From: Promethearchaeota archaeon
Lineage (GTDB): Archaea; Asgardarchaeota; Lokiarchaeia; Sigyniarchaeales; SOKP01
Assembly (NCBI GenBank): GCA_019057795.1
Contig: JAHLWS010000038.1
Span: 40,734-104,733, forward strand
Length of the DNA stretch: 64,000 bases
Direction of reading: 5' to 3'
Shown: piece after piece, positions 1-10,156 of the stretch
Position numbering within the stretch: position 1 is the stretch's first letter
How the letters are laid out: the number at the start of each line of letters is the position of its first letter
Translations under genes and position numbers: made by a program
Notes under the pieces: model-generated
What the model saw: the letters and a program-made list of their open reading frames with translations, nothing else
Told to the model about the DNA's origin: nothing
Databases searched by the model: none

Positions 1-58
1 AGAATATAGTTCAATTATCATAAAATAATGAAATATGAGTAAATTTTAATGGATTACT

Positions 59-1162
59 ATGTCTGAAAATATTATATATCTCGACGCAAAAACACTTGAA
101 AGTTTTATGAGAGATGTTTTTATTGGGCTTGGGGTTCCTAAAGACGATGCCCACATTATAGCTGAAGTATTAATTGCTTCTGATATGAAAGGAATTGATA
201 CGCATGGAATACAACGTTGTAAAATGTATTTCGATCGTATCAAAGCTGGAATGTACGAAGTAATTACAAAGATTGACATCGTTAAGGATGGTCCAACTAC
301 AGCTCTTTGGGACGGAAATTGCGGAATGGGGCACGTTATTGCTTATAAGGCGATGAAAACTGCGATTGAAAAAGCTAAAAAGTATGGACTTGGTTCTGTT
401 GCTGTTCGAAATTCAACCCACTTTGGAATTGCGGGTTACTATTCTCTCATGGCTACAAAGGAAGGGATGATTGGCTTCGCAGTTACTAACGCTCGCCCCT
501 CCATGCCCCCTACTTTTGGAGTTGAACCAATGTTAGGAACAAATCCATTAACTGTAGGCGCTCCAACAGACGAAGAATTCCCCTTTTTAATTGACTGTGC
601 CACTACAATCATTCAAAGAGGTAAAGTAGAATTATACAATAGAATAAATAAACCTTTACCGGATGGGGTGGTAATAACAGACGATGGTAAAACAGAAACT
701 GATCCTGCTAAAATATTAGAGGGTATGAGTAAAGGGAAAGCTGCGTTATTACCCTTAGGTGGCAAAGGAGAAAGTACTTCAGGTTATAAAGGCTATGGTT
801 ACGCAACCTTAGTTGAATTATTATCTGCAGCTTTACAAAATGGAATATATCTTAAAGATACGATAGGTATCGTTGAAAACGGGCAAAAGCGTTTAAAGGT
901 GGGACATTTCTTTTTAGCAATTAATATTGAAAGCTTCCTATCAATTGGTTCTTTTAAAAAAACAGCCGGAAATATCATGAAGGGATTGAGAGAGTCAAAA
1001 AAGGCTCCAGGCGAGGAAAAGATTTACACTGCGGGAGAGAAGGAATTCATTGCCGAACAAGAAAGATTAAAAACGGGCATTCCGATTAACAAAAGTTTAC
1101 AAGAAGATATCAAAATTATGCGAAAGGAACTTCATCTCGATAAATACGAATTTAATTTTTAA
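59..1162 (+). CDS. Malate/L-lactate dehydrogenase family (Ldh_2) oxidoreductase, copy 1
   Basis: NAD(P)-dependent 2-hydroxyacid dehydrogenase of the Ldh_2 (MDH/LDH type 2, sulfolactate/ureidoglycolate dehydrogenase) superfamily, cytosolic. The 367 residues match the family length. The DTHG motif (His49) and NSTHFG motif with the catalytic-type His121 are visible, followed by GTNPL around residue 160 and a C-terminal LGGKGE/SGYKGYG region. The substrate (malate, lactate, sulfolactate or another) cannot be told from sequence. It stands just before a close paralogue in the same direction, so this is a tandem duplication. Confidence 0.9.
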   Translation: MSENIIYLDAKTLESFMRDVFIGLGVPKDDAHIIAEVLIASDMKGIDTHGIQRCKMYFDRIKAGMYEVITKIDIVKDGPTTALWDGNCGMGHVIAYKAMKTAIEKAKKYGLGSVAVRNSTHFGIAGYYSLMATKEGMIGFAVTNARPSMPPTFGVEPMLGTNPLTVGAPTDEEFPFLIDCATTIIQRGKVELYNRINKPLPDGVVITDDGKTETDPAKILEGMSKGKAALLPLGGKGESTSGYKGYGYATLVELLSAALQNGIYLKDTIGIVENGQKRLKVGHFFLAINIESFLSIGSFKKTAGNIMKGLRESKKAPGEEKIYTAGEKEFIAEQERLKTGIPINKSLQEDIKIMRKELHLDKYEFNF

Positions 1163-1327
1163 AAAAGTATCCTTTATTTTTCAATAAATTTCTAATTCTT
1201 TTTCTATAAAATTATCAAAAAAATCGCTAAAAATTATTAAAATTAGAGTTACACTAACTTTCAACTTATATTCAATATGATTTTAATTAAATAGAAGGAA
1301 TTCTAGTAAAATTCTATTGCATTCAAG

Positions 1328-2470
1328 ATGGTCTATATGACAAGTACAAAAAATGACATAGTACCCTTATCTAGTGATATTATTTACATAGATTTTAAGA
1401 CTCTCAAGAATTTTATTAGAGATGTGTTCGTTGGTCTTAAGGTAAATAAAGTGGATTCTGAAATAATTGCAGATGTATTAATGACATCCGATCTAAGAGG
1501 AATAGATTCGCATGGTATTCAGAGATGTAAGATGTATTACGATAGGATTAAAAAAGGAATTTATAACACAAAAACAAAGATAAAGATCGTTAAAAAAGGT
1601 CCTACAACTGCGGTTATTGATGGTGGATGTGGGTTAGGACCGGTTATAGGTTATAATGCTATGAAATTAGCGATTCAAAAAGCCAAAAAGTATGGACTCG
1701 GAGCTGTTGCAGTTAGGAATTCTACGCATTTTGGGATTGCGGGATATTACTCTCTCATGGCTATAAAAGAAGGAATGATAGGGATTACAACCACTAACGC
1801 TAGACCCGCTGTTCCTCCAACATTTGGTGTAGAACCAATGTTAGGTACAAATCCCTTGACTGCGGGGGCACCAACAGACGAAAATTTTCCTTTTATGATT
1901 GATTGTGCGACCTCAATTATTCAAAGGGGTAAGATAGAAGTTTATAATAGAGAGCAAAAACCGCTTCCTGAAGGAGTAATCATAACCAGAAATGGAAGAA
2001 CCCAAAACGATCCTCAAGAAACATTAAAAAATTTAGAAGATAGTACTGCAGCTCTTTTACCGCTAGGCGGTGAAGGTGAAAATACATCAGGTTATAAGGG
2101 TTTTGGATATGCTACACTTGTAGAAATTTTATCATCAGCATTACAAAACGGAGTATTCCTTAAAGATACAGCAGGAGTTATCGAAGAAGACCAAAAACGC
2201 TTAAAAGTTGGACACTTCTTTTTAGCAATAAATGTAAACCACTTTACACCCTTAAAAATGTTTAAACGAACTACTGGGACAATTATGAGAACTCTTAGAA
2301 ACTCTAAGAAAGCACCTGGTAAAAATCGAATATATACTGCTGGAGAAAAAGAATATTATTCTGAAAAAGTTAGAAAAAAACAAGGCATTCCAATTAATAA
2401 AAGTTTACAAGAAGATATTAAAACAATGCAAGAAGAACTGGGTTTATTTAGCTATAATTTTCCATTTTAA
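1328..2470 (+). CDS. Malate/L-lactate dehydrogenase family (Ldh_2) oxidoreductase, copy 2
   Basis: Paralogue of the preceding gene; the two proteins align almost end to end, with identical blocks such as AVRNSTHFGIAGYYSLMA and INKSLQEDIK. The corresponding motifs are SHG (His62) and NSTHFG (His133). It carries about 13 extra N-terminal residues; a second in-frame ATG at 1337 is a possible start. The 165-base gap between copies is AT-rich and holds room for an independent promoter. Divergence is spread along the length, so the duplication is not recent and the substrates may differ. Confidence 0.9.
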   Translation: MVYMTSTKNDIVPLSSDIIYIDFKTLKNFIRDVFVGLKVNKVDSEIIADVLMTSDLRGIDSHGIQRCKMYYDRIKKGIYNTKTKIKIVKKGPTTAVIDGGCGLGPVIGYNAMKLAIQKAKKYGLGAVAVRNSTHFGIAGYYSLMAIKEGMIGITTTNARPAVPPTFGVEPMLGTNPLTAGAPTDENFPFMIDCATSIIQRGKIEVYNREQKPLPEGVIITRNGRTQNDPQETLKNLEDSTAALLPLGGEGENTSGYKGFGYATLVEILSSALQNGVFLKDTAGVIEEDQKRLKVGHFFLAINVNHFTPLKMFKRTTGTIMRTLRNSKKAPGKNRIYTAGEKEYYSEKVRKKQGIPINKSLQEDIKTMQEELGLFSYNFPF

Positions 2471-2471
2471 A

Positions 2472-3914
2472 TTAAAAAAAAATTCCATCTGTTCGACCTT
2501 CTAAAGGTTCAGAATGGATAATAATTTCTGTTAGGTTTTCAATTTTCAGAGTTTCTTCTATTTGTTGCTCTAAATTTGAAACTATATTATGAACTTTCGA
2601 AATGTTTAAGGATCCATCAAAAAAAACATGGAGTTCGAGTGTACAAAAATCAAGTGCTGCCCAAAATTCTAAACCATGATATCCTTTAACTTCTGGATTG
2701 CTTTTTAATAAGCTTTCTAAAGTAATCTGGATTTCTCTTTTCTTTTGAGGTTCAATAGTAGTACAGACTAAATGTTCAGCTATTAATTTTCGTATCGTAG
2801 CTTCTGATTCTATATGAGTAATTATTCGTGATATAAACGGAACTTGTTCCTTTAGTTGATTTTCAAACATAATACTTAATTCGTGAGCTTCTTCTAGTAA
2901 TAAATTCTCGTCAACTACTATTGCTACAGATAAAAAGTATTTATTTTCTATTCTGAAAACGTTTAAATTCCTGAAATCTGAAATCTCATTAAATTCACTT
3001 TTCATTGAATGAAGTAAGTTAATTATCTCTTCACCCATTGAAGATTCACCACTTAAAGGATTCATCTCAACTATACATTCTACATTATAAGACGAAAAAT
3101 ATTTTTTACTCAATGTATGAATTGCTTTTGTAATTACATTTGCATGAATAACAGATATATGATCTTCAACAGATAAGCGAACATCTAAAAATAATGTGTT
3201 TCCACCAATTCTGACTTTTAATTCTTCAACATCATTAACATGATCAAGGTTAAAAACTTTTTCTTTGATTTCTTCTAAAATAAGATAACTTATGGGATTT
3301 TCATCAATTAAATCTTTAATACCTTCTTTTGAAAGCTTAAGTGCGGTGAATATTATCCATAAAGAGAGACCAATACTAAAAAACGGGTCTAAAAATTGGA
3401 TACTGAAAAAGAGAGCTAAAATGAAATTAATCATAACTATAATCGCTCTAAGAGAATCTTGGAATAGATTTAAACCCATAATTTTAAGCGATAAGCTACT
3501 CCATTTCTTTCCTTGCCATATTAAAATCATAGAAAAAGTTAAATTAATAATGAATGAAATAATTAACAGTAGAAACCCTAAATCAGGGTTCATAATACCA
3601 TACGCGTTGGTTAATATTGTTTGAACAGCTAAATAAATAAGAATACAATAAAGATTTATCAATATAATTCCTTGAATTAATCCACCTATTGAATCAATCT
3701 TAGAATGCCCGTACATATGTTGGAAATCTGGGGGTTTTTGACTTACATACAGAGAATAAATTGTTAGAAAAATAAAAAAAATATCAGTAAGCGTATCAAC
3801 AGTTTCAGATAAAAAACTAAGACTTCCCGTTAGGATTACCCCTAGTAGTTTTAAACCTGACTGAATTAGGATTATGAAAAAAGTAATAATTCCCAATTTA
3901 ATTTTTATGTCCAT
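2472..3914 (-). CDS. Cation diffusion facilitator (CDF) family metal transporter with enlarged C-terminal region
   Basis: Membrane antiporter exporting divalent metal. Six hydrophobic segments occupy roughly residues 5-200. The TM2 metal site reads D40-x3-D44 (DTLTD) and the TM5 site N149-x3-D153. This D/N-x3-D pattern is closer to Mn/Fe-type CDFs than to the HxxxD zinc type, so manganese or iron is my inference. GHSKID at about 69 is the usual cytosolic loop motif. The cytosolic part (about 205-480) is far longer than the ~90-residue CDF domain and seems to hold more than one ferredoxin-like unit. It ends 2 bases from the convergent Ldh_2 gene. Confidence 0.85.
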   Translation of the reverse strand: MDIKIKLGIITFFIILIQSGLKLLGVILTGSLSFLSETVDTLTDIFFIFLTIYSLYVSQKPPDFQHMYGHSKIDSIGGLIQGIILINLYCILIYLAVQTILTNAYGIMNPDLGFLLLIISFIINLTFSMILIWQGKKWSSLSLKIMGLNLFQDSLRAIIVMINFILALFFSIQFLDPFFSIGLSLWIIFTALKLSKEGIKDLIDENPISYLILEEIKEKVFNLDHVNDVEELKVRIGGNTLFLDVRLSVEDHISVIHANVITKAIHTLSKKYFSSYNVECIVEMNPLSGESSMGEEIINLLHSMKSEFNEISDFRNLNVFRIENKYFLSVAIVVDENLLLEEAHELSIMFENQLKEQVPFISRIITHIESEATIRKLIAEHLVCTTIEPQKKREIQITLESLLKSNPEVKGYHGLEFWAALDFCTLELHVFFDGSLNISKVHNIVSNLEQQIEETLKIENLTEIIIHSEPLEGRTDGIFF

Positions 3915-4030
3915 TACTTTCCTTTTATTTCTTTAGAAGTTGATTAAAAGACTTAAAGAAATACTGAGAAATAAATATTTGGTAATTAAATAAAATAAAA
4001 TGAAATAAAATAGAAATATTTAAAATTTTT

Positions 4031-5260
4031 TTAGAGGTGTCTTGGAATTTTTATTTCAAGATCTGTAATTGGGTAGGATGCGCATGGATGGAAATAATCA
4101 AATTTCTTATCCCCAGCTTTTCTCCAATCAGAAACGGGATTTATATATACATCACCAGAAATAAGAAGTGAACGACAGAACCCACATTCGCCAGAGCGGC
4201 ATTTTGATGGTGGATTTAAGTTTGCCCGTTCTAGAGCAACAAGGACTGATTCTGTTGCCTTTGCTGGTATGTCTTTAATCAAACTTCCAATGTGAGTCTT
4301 AATTTTAAATACTTTATCAACTACATCTTGAGGGAAGTCTGGATTACTTAGAATATCTTTAATTTCACCAAATGCTTCTCTACGGACGCGTTTATGATGT
4401 AAATTGAATTTTTCTAATTCTTTTTCAACAAAATTATACATAACTTGTGGTCCACAGATAAAAAATGAACTATTGTTTATGTCGCAATACTTTTCTATAA
4501 TATCAGAAGTTAAAAAACCCAATTCAGATCCTTCAAGGGTGACTTCTTTACAACTTAAAACATGTACAACTTTAATTTTTTCTGGGTACTTCTTTTCAAT
4601 CTCTTTAAATTCGTCGTAATAAATAATGTCGTCTTCTTCGCTACTTCCATACAGCAAAGTTAATTTTGCATCTAATTTGTCTTCAACAATTTCTTTAGCG
4701 ATGGATCGGAAAGGTGTAATTCCTGACCCTCCTGCGAGACCGACTATCTGTTTTAAATCCCTAAGAGGTTCGTAAAAAAAGAATCCTTCTGGTCCAGAAC
4801 TTTCAATTTTAGTTCCTACTTTCCAACTATCCCATATGTATCCAGTTAAAAATCCGGGTTCTTCTTTTCTAATCGTAATTTCATAGAAACCTTTTAAAGC
4901 ATCCGAAGGAGAAGAAGCTATTGAATAAGGTCTTGTGATAGCAACTCCATTCACTTGAACCTTCAAACTTAAATATTGACCGGCTCTAAAATAGGCCAAT
5001 TCTTTTGTGTTTGAATCAGGATCGGGTGTGAGCTTAAATGTTTTAGTGGATTTTGTTTCGTCTTTGATTTCACTAATAACTAAGTATTGTCTTATGGGAT
5101 GAAGTCGCACAGCGAGTTCATTCATTGGATCCTTTGTTATCGGCTCACTAGATGCCTTTTCGAACCTCTTTTTTCGGTTTGGGACTAATTTTGTAAACGC
5201 AAATAAATCTCTTGTGTTGCTTTTGATAATTATATCAAATTTCTTTTTTTCTCCGCTCAT
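4031..5260 (-). CDS. Ferredoxin reductase-type flavoprotein with C-terminal 2Fe-2S domain
   Basis: Electron-transfer protein built like oxygenase reductases: an N-terminal extension (1-50), FAD-binding barrel with RPYS (110-113), NAD(P)-binding domain with GLAGGSGITPF (174-184), then a plant-type [2Fe-2S] domain with Cys354, Cys359, Cys362 and Cys393. It would pass electrons between NAD(P)H and a partner through FAD and the cluster. Its ATG overlaps the stop of the upstream flavoprotein gene by 4 bases (ATGA), so the two are translationally coupled and it is probably the electron donor to that protein. The extension is not recognised. Confidence 0.88.
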   Translation of the reverse strand: MSGEKKKFDIIIKSNTRDLFAFTKLVPNRKKRFEKASSEPITKDPMNELAVRLHPIRQYLVISEIKDETKSTKTFKLTPDPDSNTKELAYFRAGQYLSLKVQVNGVAITRPYSIASSPSDALKGFYEITIRKEEPGFLTGYIWDSWKVGTKIESSGPEGFFFYEPLRDLKQIVGLAGGSGITPFRSIAKEIVEDKLDAKLTLLYGSSEEDDIIYYDEFKEIEKKYPEKIKVVHVLSCKEVTLEGSELGFLTSDIIEKYCDINNSSFFICGPQVMYNFVEKELEKFNLHHKRVRREAFGEIKDILSNPDFPQDVVDKVFKIKTHIGSLIKDIPAKATESVLVALERANLNPPSKCRSGECGFCRSLLISGDVYINPVSDWRKAGDKKFDYFHPCASYPITDLEIKIPRHL

Positions 5261-6825
5261 TTTAGCTCACCTTTTTTATGTAAATCTTGTAAAGTTAGTA
5301 AAGCAGCAGTTTCTCCGTCCTTTAAAGCACTACTATATCCGTGACATCTTTTGCCAAAACCACCACAAAATTCAAGACCCTCAATATGCTTTTCGTCATT
5401 CATTGTCATCAAGCGTGGGACAAATGAATCCCAAGAATCTGGTTCGTATCCATATACTACTCCATTATAACTTCTGGTAAATCTTGATATGGTTTGAGGC
5501 GTAGCAACTTCAATTTCTTCAATATGTTCCTTTATTGGAGCACCAGTAGTTTTTTCCAAAGTGTTAATAAGGTCTCCCGCGATTTTATTTTTTAATGTAA
5601 AGTAATCTTCGGGTTTAACATCGTCCCATACTCCCGGTAGAAAAGCAGTTGTAATCGAAATAATACATGTACCTGGAGGTGAGCAATCTGGGATTGCATT
5701 ATTTAAACAAATTGTTGCTTGAACCCCAGGCGTTTCAAGGTTGTTCAAAGATTCGTAAAGTACATCAGTATTCTTATTGTTATAAATAAAATAACTATAA
5801 TCTTTGAGTCCTAATTCATCGGCCGTTGCATCTAAACCCAAATAAACAACAAATGTAGAAACTCCATGCCTTCTCGCATTTATTTCCTTATAAGCAATTT
5901 CTGGAACTTCTGATTTGGGATGTATTAATTTGTTATAAGTAAGCGTGGGCGAAGCGTTGCAAACAACATGATTCGTTTTAATCTTATCTCCTTTAGAAGT
6001 TTCAACTCCGACAACTTTACCGTTTTCAACCAATATTTTTTCCACTGTCGTGTTATATTCGATTTTACCCCCTAATTCTCTAATACTTGTATCTAGAGCA
6101 GTAGTGTAGTCGTGAGATCGATATTTTGGAATATAAGCACCTTTTAAAATATAACCATAAACCATAGAAGCAAAGATCGTAAAATTTACTCTACTTGTTG
6201 GAAGGCCTAAATAAACCCAATACGCGTTAAGAATGCTCCTTGCTTTTTCTGGCATATTAAGGGCATTTTGAATATCCTCCACAGAATAAGCTGTAGTTTT
6301 AAGAAAATTTGAATGCTCCTTTAGTAAAACATTTTGATCTGGGTTTCCTTTTGATTGCCCTATATAGGCAGTTGCCCTATTAATGTCTTCTGCTAAGCCA
6401 AAAAACTTACTTACCGATTCTCTACTTCCCGGGACCTCTTTTTCAATAGTATCAAGATAAGAATCAATTCCAAACGGCATTACTACATCAACACCTTCAT
6501 CTGGGTCCGTTAAAATTAACCTATACGCCTCAGGAACTTCTACGAACTCTGAATCTAGGTTATATTTTTCTAATAATCTTCTAGTACCGCCCTTATCTGA
6601 TGAAGGCCCATAATCATAAAGTTCGTGAAGTGAAGTCTCAAACTCAAACCTTCCCCTTACAAAGCTGGAAGCAAATCCTCCAGGTAAGTTATGTTGTTCT
6701 AAAAGCAGTATTTTAACGCCTCTCATTGCTAATTCTGCGGCGGCTATTAGACCGCCATTACCGGCGCCAATTATTATAGCATCATAAGTTTCGCTAATTG
6801 CTTGTTCAATACTCTCATTACTCAT
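5257..6825 (-). CDS. CrtI/CrtISO-type FAD-dependent oxidoreductase (phytoene desaturase/retinol saturase superfamily)
   Basis: FAD protein of the phytoene desaturase, carotenoid isomerase and retinol saturase superfamily. The dinucleotide-binding motif GAGNGGL (20-26) is followed by LLEQHNLPGGFASSF, and the C-terminus has a GLEFCGGFGKRCHGYS-type FAD contact. Length (522) fits. A good Shine-Dalgarno (GAGGAGA) precedes the ATG. It is the first gene of a two-gene operon with the 2Fe-2S flavin reductase, and diverges from the glycyl radical enzyme gene. The substrate is not evident; an isoprenoid or another unsaturated lipid is plausible. Given the coupled electron donor, saturation is more likely than desaturation (inference). 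Confidence 0.85.
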   Translation of the reverse strand: MSNESIEQAISETYDAIIIGAGNGGLIAAAELAMRGVKILLLEQHNLPGGFASSFVRGRFEFETSLHELYDYGPSSDKGGTRRLLEKYNLDSEFVEVPEAYRLILTDPDEGVDVVMPFGIDSYLDTIEKEVPGSRESVSKFFGLAEDINRATAYIGQSKGNPDQNVLLKEHSNFLKTTAYSVEDIQNALNMPEKARSILNAYWVYLGLPTSRVNFTIFASMVYGYILKGAYIPKYRSHDYTTALDTSIRELGGKIEYNTTVEKILVENGKVVGVETSKGDKIKTNHVVCNASPTLTYNKLIHPKSEVPEIAYKEINARRHGVSTFVVYLGLDATADELGLKDYSYFIYNNKNTDVLYESLNNLETPGVQATICLNNAIPDCSPPGTCIISITTAFLPGVWDDVKPEDYFTLKNKIAGDLINTLEKTTGAPIKEHIEEIEVATPQTISRFTRSYNGVVYGYEPDSWDSFVPRLMTMNDEKHIEGLEFCGGFGKRCHGYSSALKDGETAALLTLQDLHKKGELK

Positions 6826-7100
6826 TTTAAATTCTCCTCATTTTTCAAAAAAAAAACAATATTAGTTCAATAAATTTTTGCATCTATTAATATATTATTC
6901 TGTTATTATTTAGTCAATATTTAAAATATATTGATTTAATTGTGGAAAGATCAAACTTTAAAAAAAAAGTATGTTTAATTATTTGACAAAGAGATATAAT
7001 TTTTAATAAAAAAAAATAACAATTAAAATATTAAAAGAAAAGAATTATATTAGTACCAATTTAAAATAAGAAATTTTTCGAATTTAAAGAGATAATTAAT

Positions 7101-10067
7101 ATGAATGAATTAGAAATTGATAAAGAGATTGAAAATTTTAAAGAGCAATTAAATTTACTAGCGATGATATTCGATACTCGTAGAAAAATGCGTAGAGAGA
7201 TATCTAACGAAAAAACAGGATTTGTCTTTAATGCTAGATATCAGTTTACTACAAAAGATGATGAAGTTAATGTAAACGTAATATTTAAAGATGGAAAAAT
7301 GACAGTCGGCGAGGGAAAAATTGACGATCCAAACATAACAATTTATTATAAAGATAAAGAGACTTTGGCTAATCTCTATAATAAAAGTGCTGAAGAATCT
7401 CTTGATTATCTTTTGACAAATGAAATGGGGTATATAGGAAACATGTCTTACCTTACTAAATTCTCTTATCTTACTTCACTTGTTACGGCTCCTAAAAAAA
7501 GGGCTTATAAAGGTCCAGAAAATCAATTAATATATCCTATCGAAGATATTGATAAGGGAAAAAAGAGCAGAAAACTAAGGAACGAGAGCTTAAATCGTAA
7601 GATCGATAATGTTCAAGTTTTAGAAGATCCATATCTGTCAAAATATACTTTAGATGATTTTCCACGCTTAAAATATTTGAAAAATAGAAGATTTGCCTTA
7701 AAACCAGTGATATGTGTTGAAAGAGCAAAACATTTGACAGAATATCATAGAGAGAATGGATTTGAAGTAGACAATTCAGGAAATCCGATTGATCCCGAAT
7801 TGCGCCAGGCAAGAGCAGTAAATCATATAATGTCAAATAAAAAACCAATAATTCATGATAAACATCTTATAGCAGGTTCAACTACTTCAAAAGAAGTAGG
7901 TATCCCCTTGTATCCGGAACTTATCGCGACGGGTATATGGCCTGAACTAAAAACTATTGGTGAACGTGAGCTTAATCCTAACGATATCTCAGATAAAGAT
8001 GCGGATATCTTAAGTTTGGAAGTATTTCCCTATTGGATGGAGCGGAATGTAAGAGAATATTGTAGAACAAAAAACAACGATCCATTCTCGCAGCATTTAG
8101 AAGAAGGGTGGGTTTTTTATTTCATGATGAAAAATAACGCGATTAGTCATACTGTTCCTGGTTTTCCAATGGTGCTTAATGAAGGGTTAGAAAGCGTGAA
8201 GAATAAAGCTAATAAAATGGAAATAAAAGCGGATACAACTGAAAAGCAAAATTTTTATAAGGCTATTCAAATTGCAATCGATGGGGTTCTAGCGTATTCT
8301 CAACATTTAAGTGAAGAAGCCCTTAGATCTGCTAATAATTTAGATCAAAATGATCCGGAACAAGCTACTCGCATTGAAGAATTGAAGGAACTCTCTAGAA
8401 TATGTGCCAAAGTCCCTGCTAAACCAGCAGAAACAATGTATGAAGCAGTTCAATCAATTTGGACTAGTTTTGTTTGTCTTCACTGTGAAAATGCAAATTC
8501 GGCTTTATCAATTGGTCGGCTTGATCAAATGTTACAACCTTTCTTTTTAAAAGAAATTGAAAAAGCTGCAAATGATGAAGAAAGAAATCAAATTGTAAAA
8601 AAAGCTATAGAATTTGTAGGATCGTTATTTTTGAGGATAAATGACCACGATCCGGTAATGCCGAATGTAGGGTGGAAATTATTCGGGGGGAGCTCTTCTG
8701 ACGACACAGTAACTATTGGAGGTGTAGATAGAGATGGTAAAAATGCCGTAAACGATATGAGTTTTATTATATTAAAAACAAATGAAATGCTGGGTTTTCA
8801 GGATCCTAATATGAATGCCAGATATTATTCTGGTATTAATTCAAAGGAGTATCTAAGACGATTGTGTGAAGTAAATATCAATATGGGCGCTTCGCCTAGT
8901 ATTCATAACGATAGAACTATGATTGAAGCGTTGGTCCATGAAGAATTCTCAATTGAAGACGCAAGAGATTGGGCGGCTACAGGTTGTGTAGAGCCCACAA
9001 TTGTAGGTAAACATTATGGTCATACGAATTGTATGCTTTTAAACTTAGTCGCACCATTAGAAATTACTTTAAATAATGGTTTCATACCTTTAACTGGAGA
9101 AAAAGTGGGTCCTGAAACGGGTGATGTTCGAACATCTTTCCCGACATTCGAAGACTTTCTTAATGCATATAAAACTCAACTCAAATATTTAGCAGAAAAA
9201 TCAATTGAAATAAATAATTATTTAGGAGAAGCCCATCGGTATATACATCCTACACCATTATTATCTGGATTCTTTGAGGGTCCTTTAGAACAAGGCAAAG
9301 ATCTTATTCAAGGAGGAGCTATTTATAATACATCAGGAGTTGCCTTAGTGGCATTGACAGATGTGGTTGATAGCTTATTAGTTGTAAGAGATCTCATCTA
9401 CAAGAAAAAAGAATTGAACTTTGCTACATTGATGGATGCCATTGAAAATAACTTTGAGAATGGTTTTGAATCAGTTCTACACAATATAGAACAAGTTCCA
9501 AAATTTGGGTCTGGCGAAAATGGTACTTTCGAACTTGCTCAAGATTTAATTGACTTTTGCTACGATGTTTATCATTCTATTGATAATTATAGAGGAGGTA
9601 AATACTTAGTGGGATATTGGTCTATTAGTTACCACGCAGGGTTTGGAATGCTTACTGGCGCCTTGCCCTCAGGTAGAAAGAAAGGTAAAGCATTAACACC
9701 TGGACTAACTCCCGCCCCGGGTACAACGGATATCCTATTACCAAGTATTCAAAGTGTTGCGAGCTTAGATTACTTGAAAATGCCAAATAATGCATCTTAT
9801 AATGTAAAATTAATACCTCATTCTGGAGATTCACATAAAGAAACATTAGATCTCTTTACAAGTTATGTGCAAAGCTTTTTTGATTTGAATGGGATGCAGT
9901 GGCAATTTAATGTCGTGTCCACTGATACATTAAGAGATGCGATGGCAAATCCAATTGATTACCGCTGGCTTTTAGTTAGAGTTTCAGGATATAACGCATA
10001 TTTCACGAAATTAAATAAGAATATGCAATTAGAATTTATTGAGCGGCATGAATATAAATCAAGATAA
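7101..10067 (+). CDS. Glycyl radical enzyme with N-terminal SCP2-like domain
   Basis: Large cytosolic radical enzyme of the pyruvate formate-lyase/diol dehydratase superfamily. The thiyl-radical cysteine is Cys629 in a GCVEP motif and the radical glycine is Gly963 in RVSGYNA, 25 residues from the C-terminus. GCVEP, with Cys and Glu two apart, is typical of eliminase-type members (glycerol or choline dehydratase/lyase) and not of PFL, which has Cys-Cys. Residues about 40-130 form an SCP2-like lipid-carrier domain (FKDGKMTVGEGKIDDPNITI) absent from standard members and explaining the 988-residue length. The activase gene follows 89 bases downstream. Substrate unknown. Confidence 0.92.
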   Translation: MNELEIDKEIENFKEQLNLLAMIFDTRRKMRREISNEKTGFVFNARYQFTTKDDEVNVNVIFKDGKMTVGEGKIDDPNITIYYKDKETLANLYNKSAEESLDYLLTNEMGYIGNMSYLTKFSYLTSLVTAPKKRAYKGPENQLIYPIEDIDKGKKSRKLRNESLNRKIDNVQVLEDPYLSKYTLDDFPRLKYLKNRRFALKPVICVERAKHLTEYHRENGFEVDNSGNPIDPELRQARAVNHIMSNKKPIIHDKHLIAGSTTSKEVGIPLYPELIATGIWPELKTIGERELNPNDISDKDADILSLEVFPYWMERNVREYCRTKNNDPFSQHLEEGWVFYFMMKNNAISHTVPGFPMVLNEGLESVKNKANKMEIKADTTEKQNFYKAIQIAIDGVLAYSQHLSEEALRSANNLDQNDPEQATRIEELKELSRICAKVPAKPAETMYEAVQSIWTSFVCLHCENANSALSIGRLDQMLQPFFLKEIEKAANDEERNQIVKKAIEFVGSLFLRINDHDPVMPNVGWKLFGGSSSDDTVTIGGVDRDGKNAVNDMSFIILKTNEMLGFQDPNMNARYYSGINSKEYLRRLCEVNINMGASPSIHNDRTMIEALVHEEFSIEDARDWAATGCVEPTIVGKHYGHTNCMLLNLVAPLEITLNNGFIPLTGEKVGPETGDVRTSFPTFEDFLNAYKTQLKYLAEKSIEINNYLGEAHRYIHPTPLLSGFFEGPLEQGKDLIQGGAIYNTSGVALVALTDVVDSLLVVRDLIYKKKELNFATLMDAIENNFENGFESVLHNIEQVPKFGSGENGTFELAQDLIDFCYDVYHSIDNYRGGKYLVGYWSISYHAGFGMLTGALPSGRKKGKALTPGLTPAPGTTDILLPSIQSVASLDYLKMPNNASYNVKLIPHSGDSHKETLDLFTSYVQSFFDLNGMQWQFNVVSTDTLRDAMANPIDYRWLLVRVSGYNAYFTKLNKNMQLEFIERHEYKSR

Positions 10068-10082
10068 ACCTAATGAAAGATA

Positions 10083-10090
10083 TTTTTTTT
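10083..10090 (+). terminator. Oligo-T tract after the glycyl radical enzyme gene
   Basis: A run of eight T residues 16 bases after the stop codon, of the kind used for archaeal intrinsic termination. It lies between the enzyme and its activase, so it may lower activase expression. No hairpin is seen. Confidence 0.35.
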
Positions 10091-10156
10091 ATTCATTTTA
10101 TCTAACTTTTTAATTTTTTTATCTTTACTTTTATTGACGATATTATATTCTCAACA

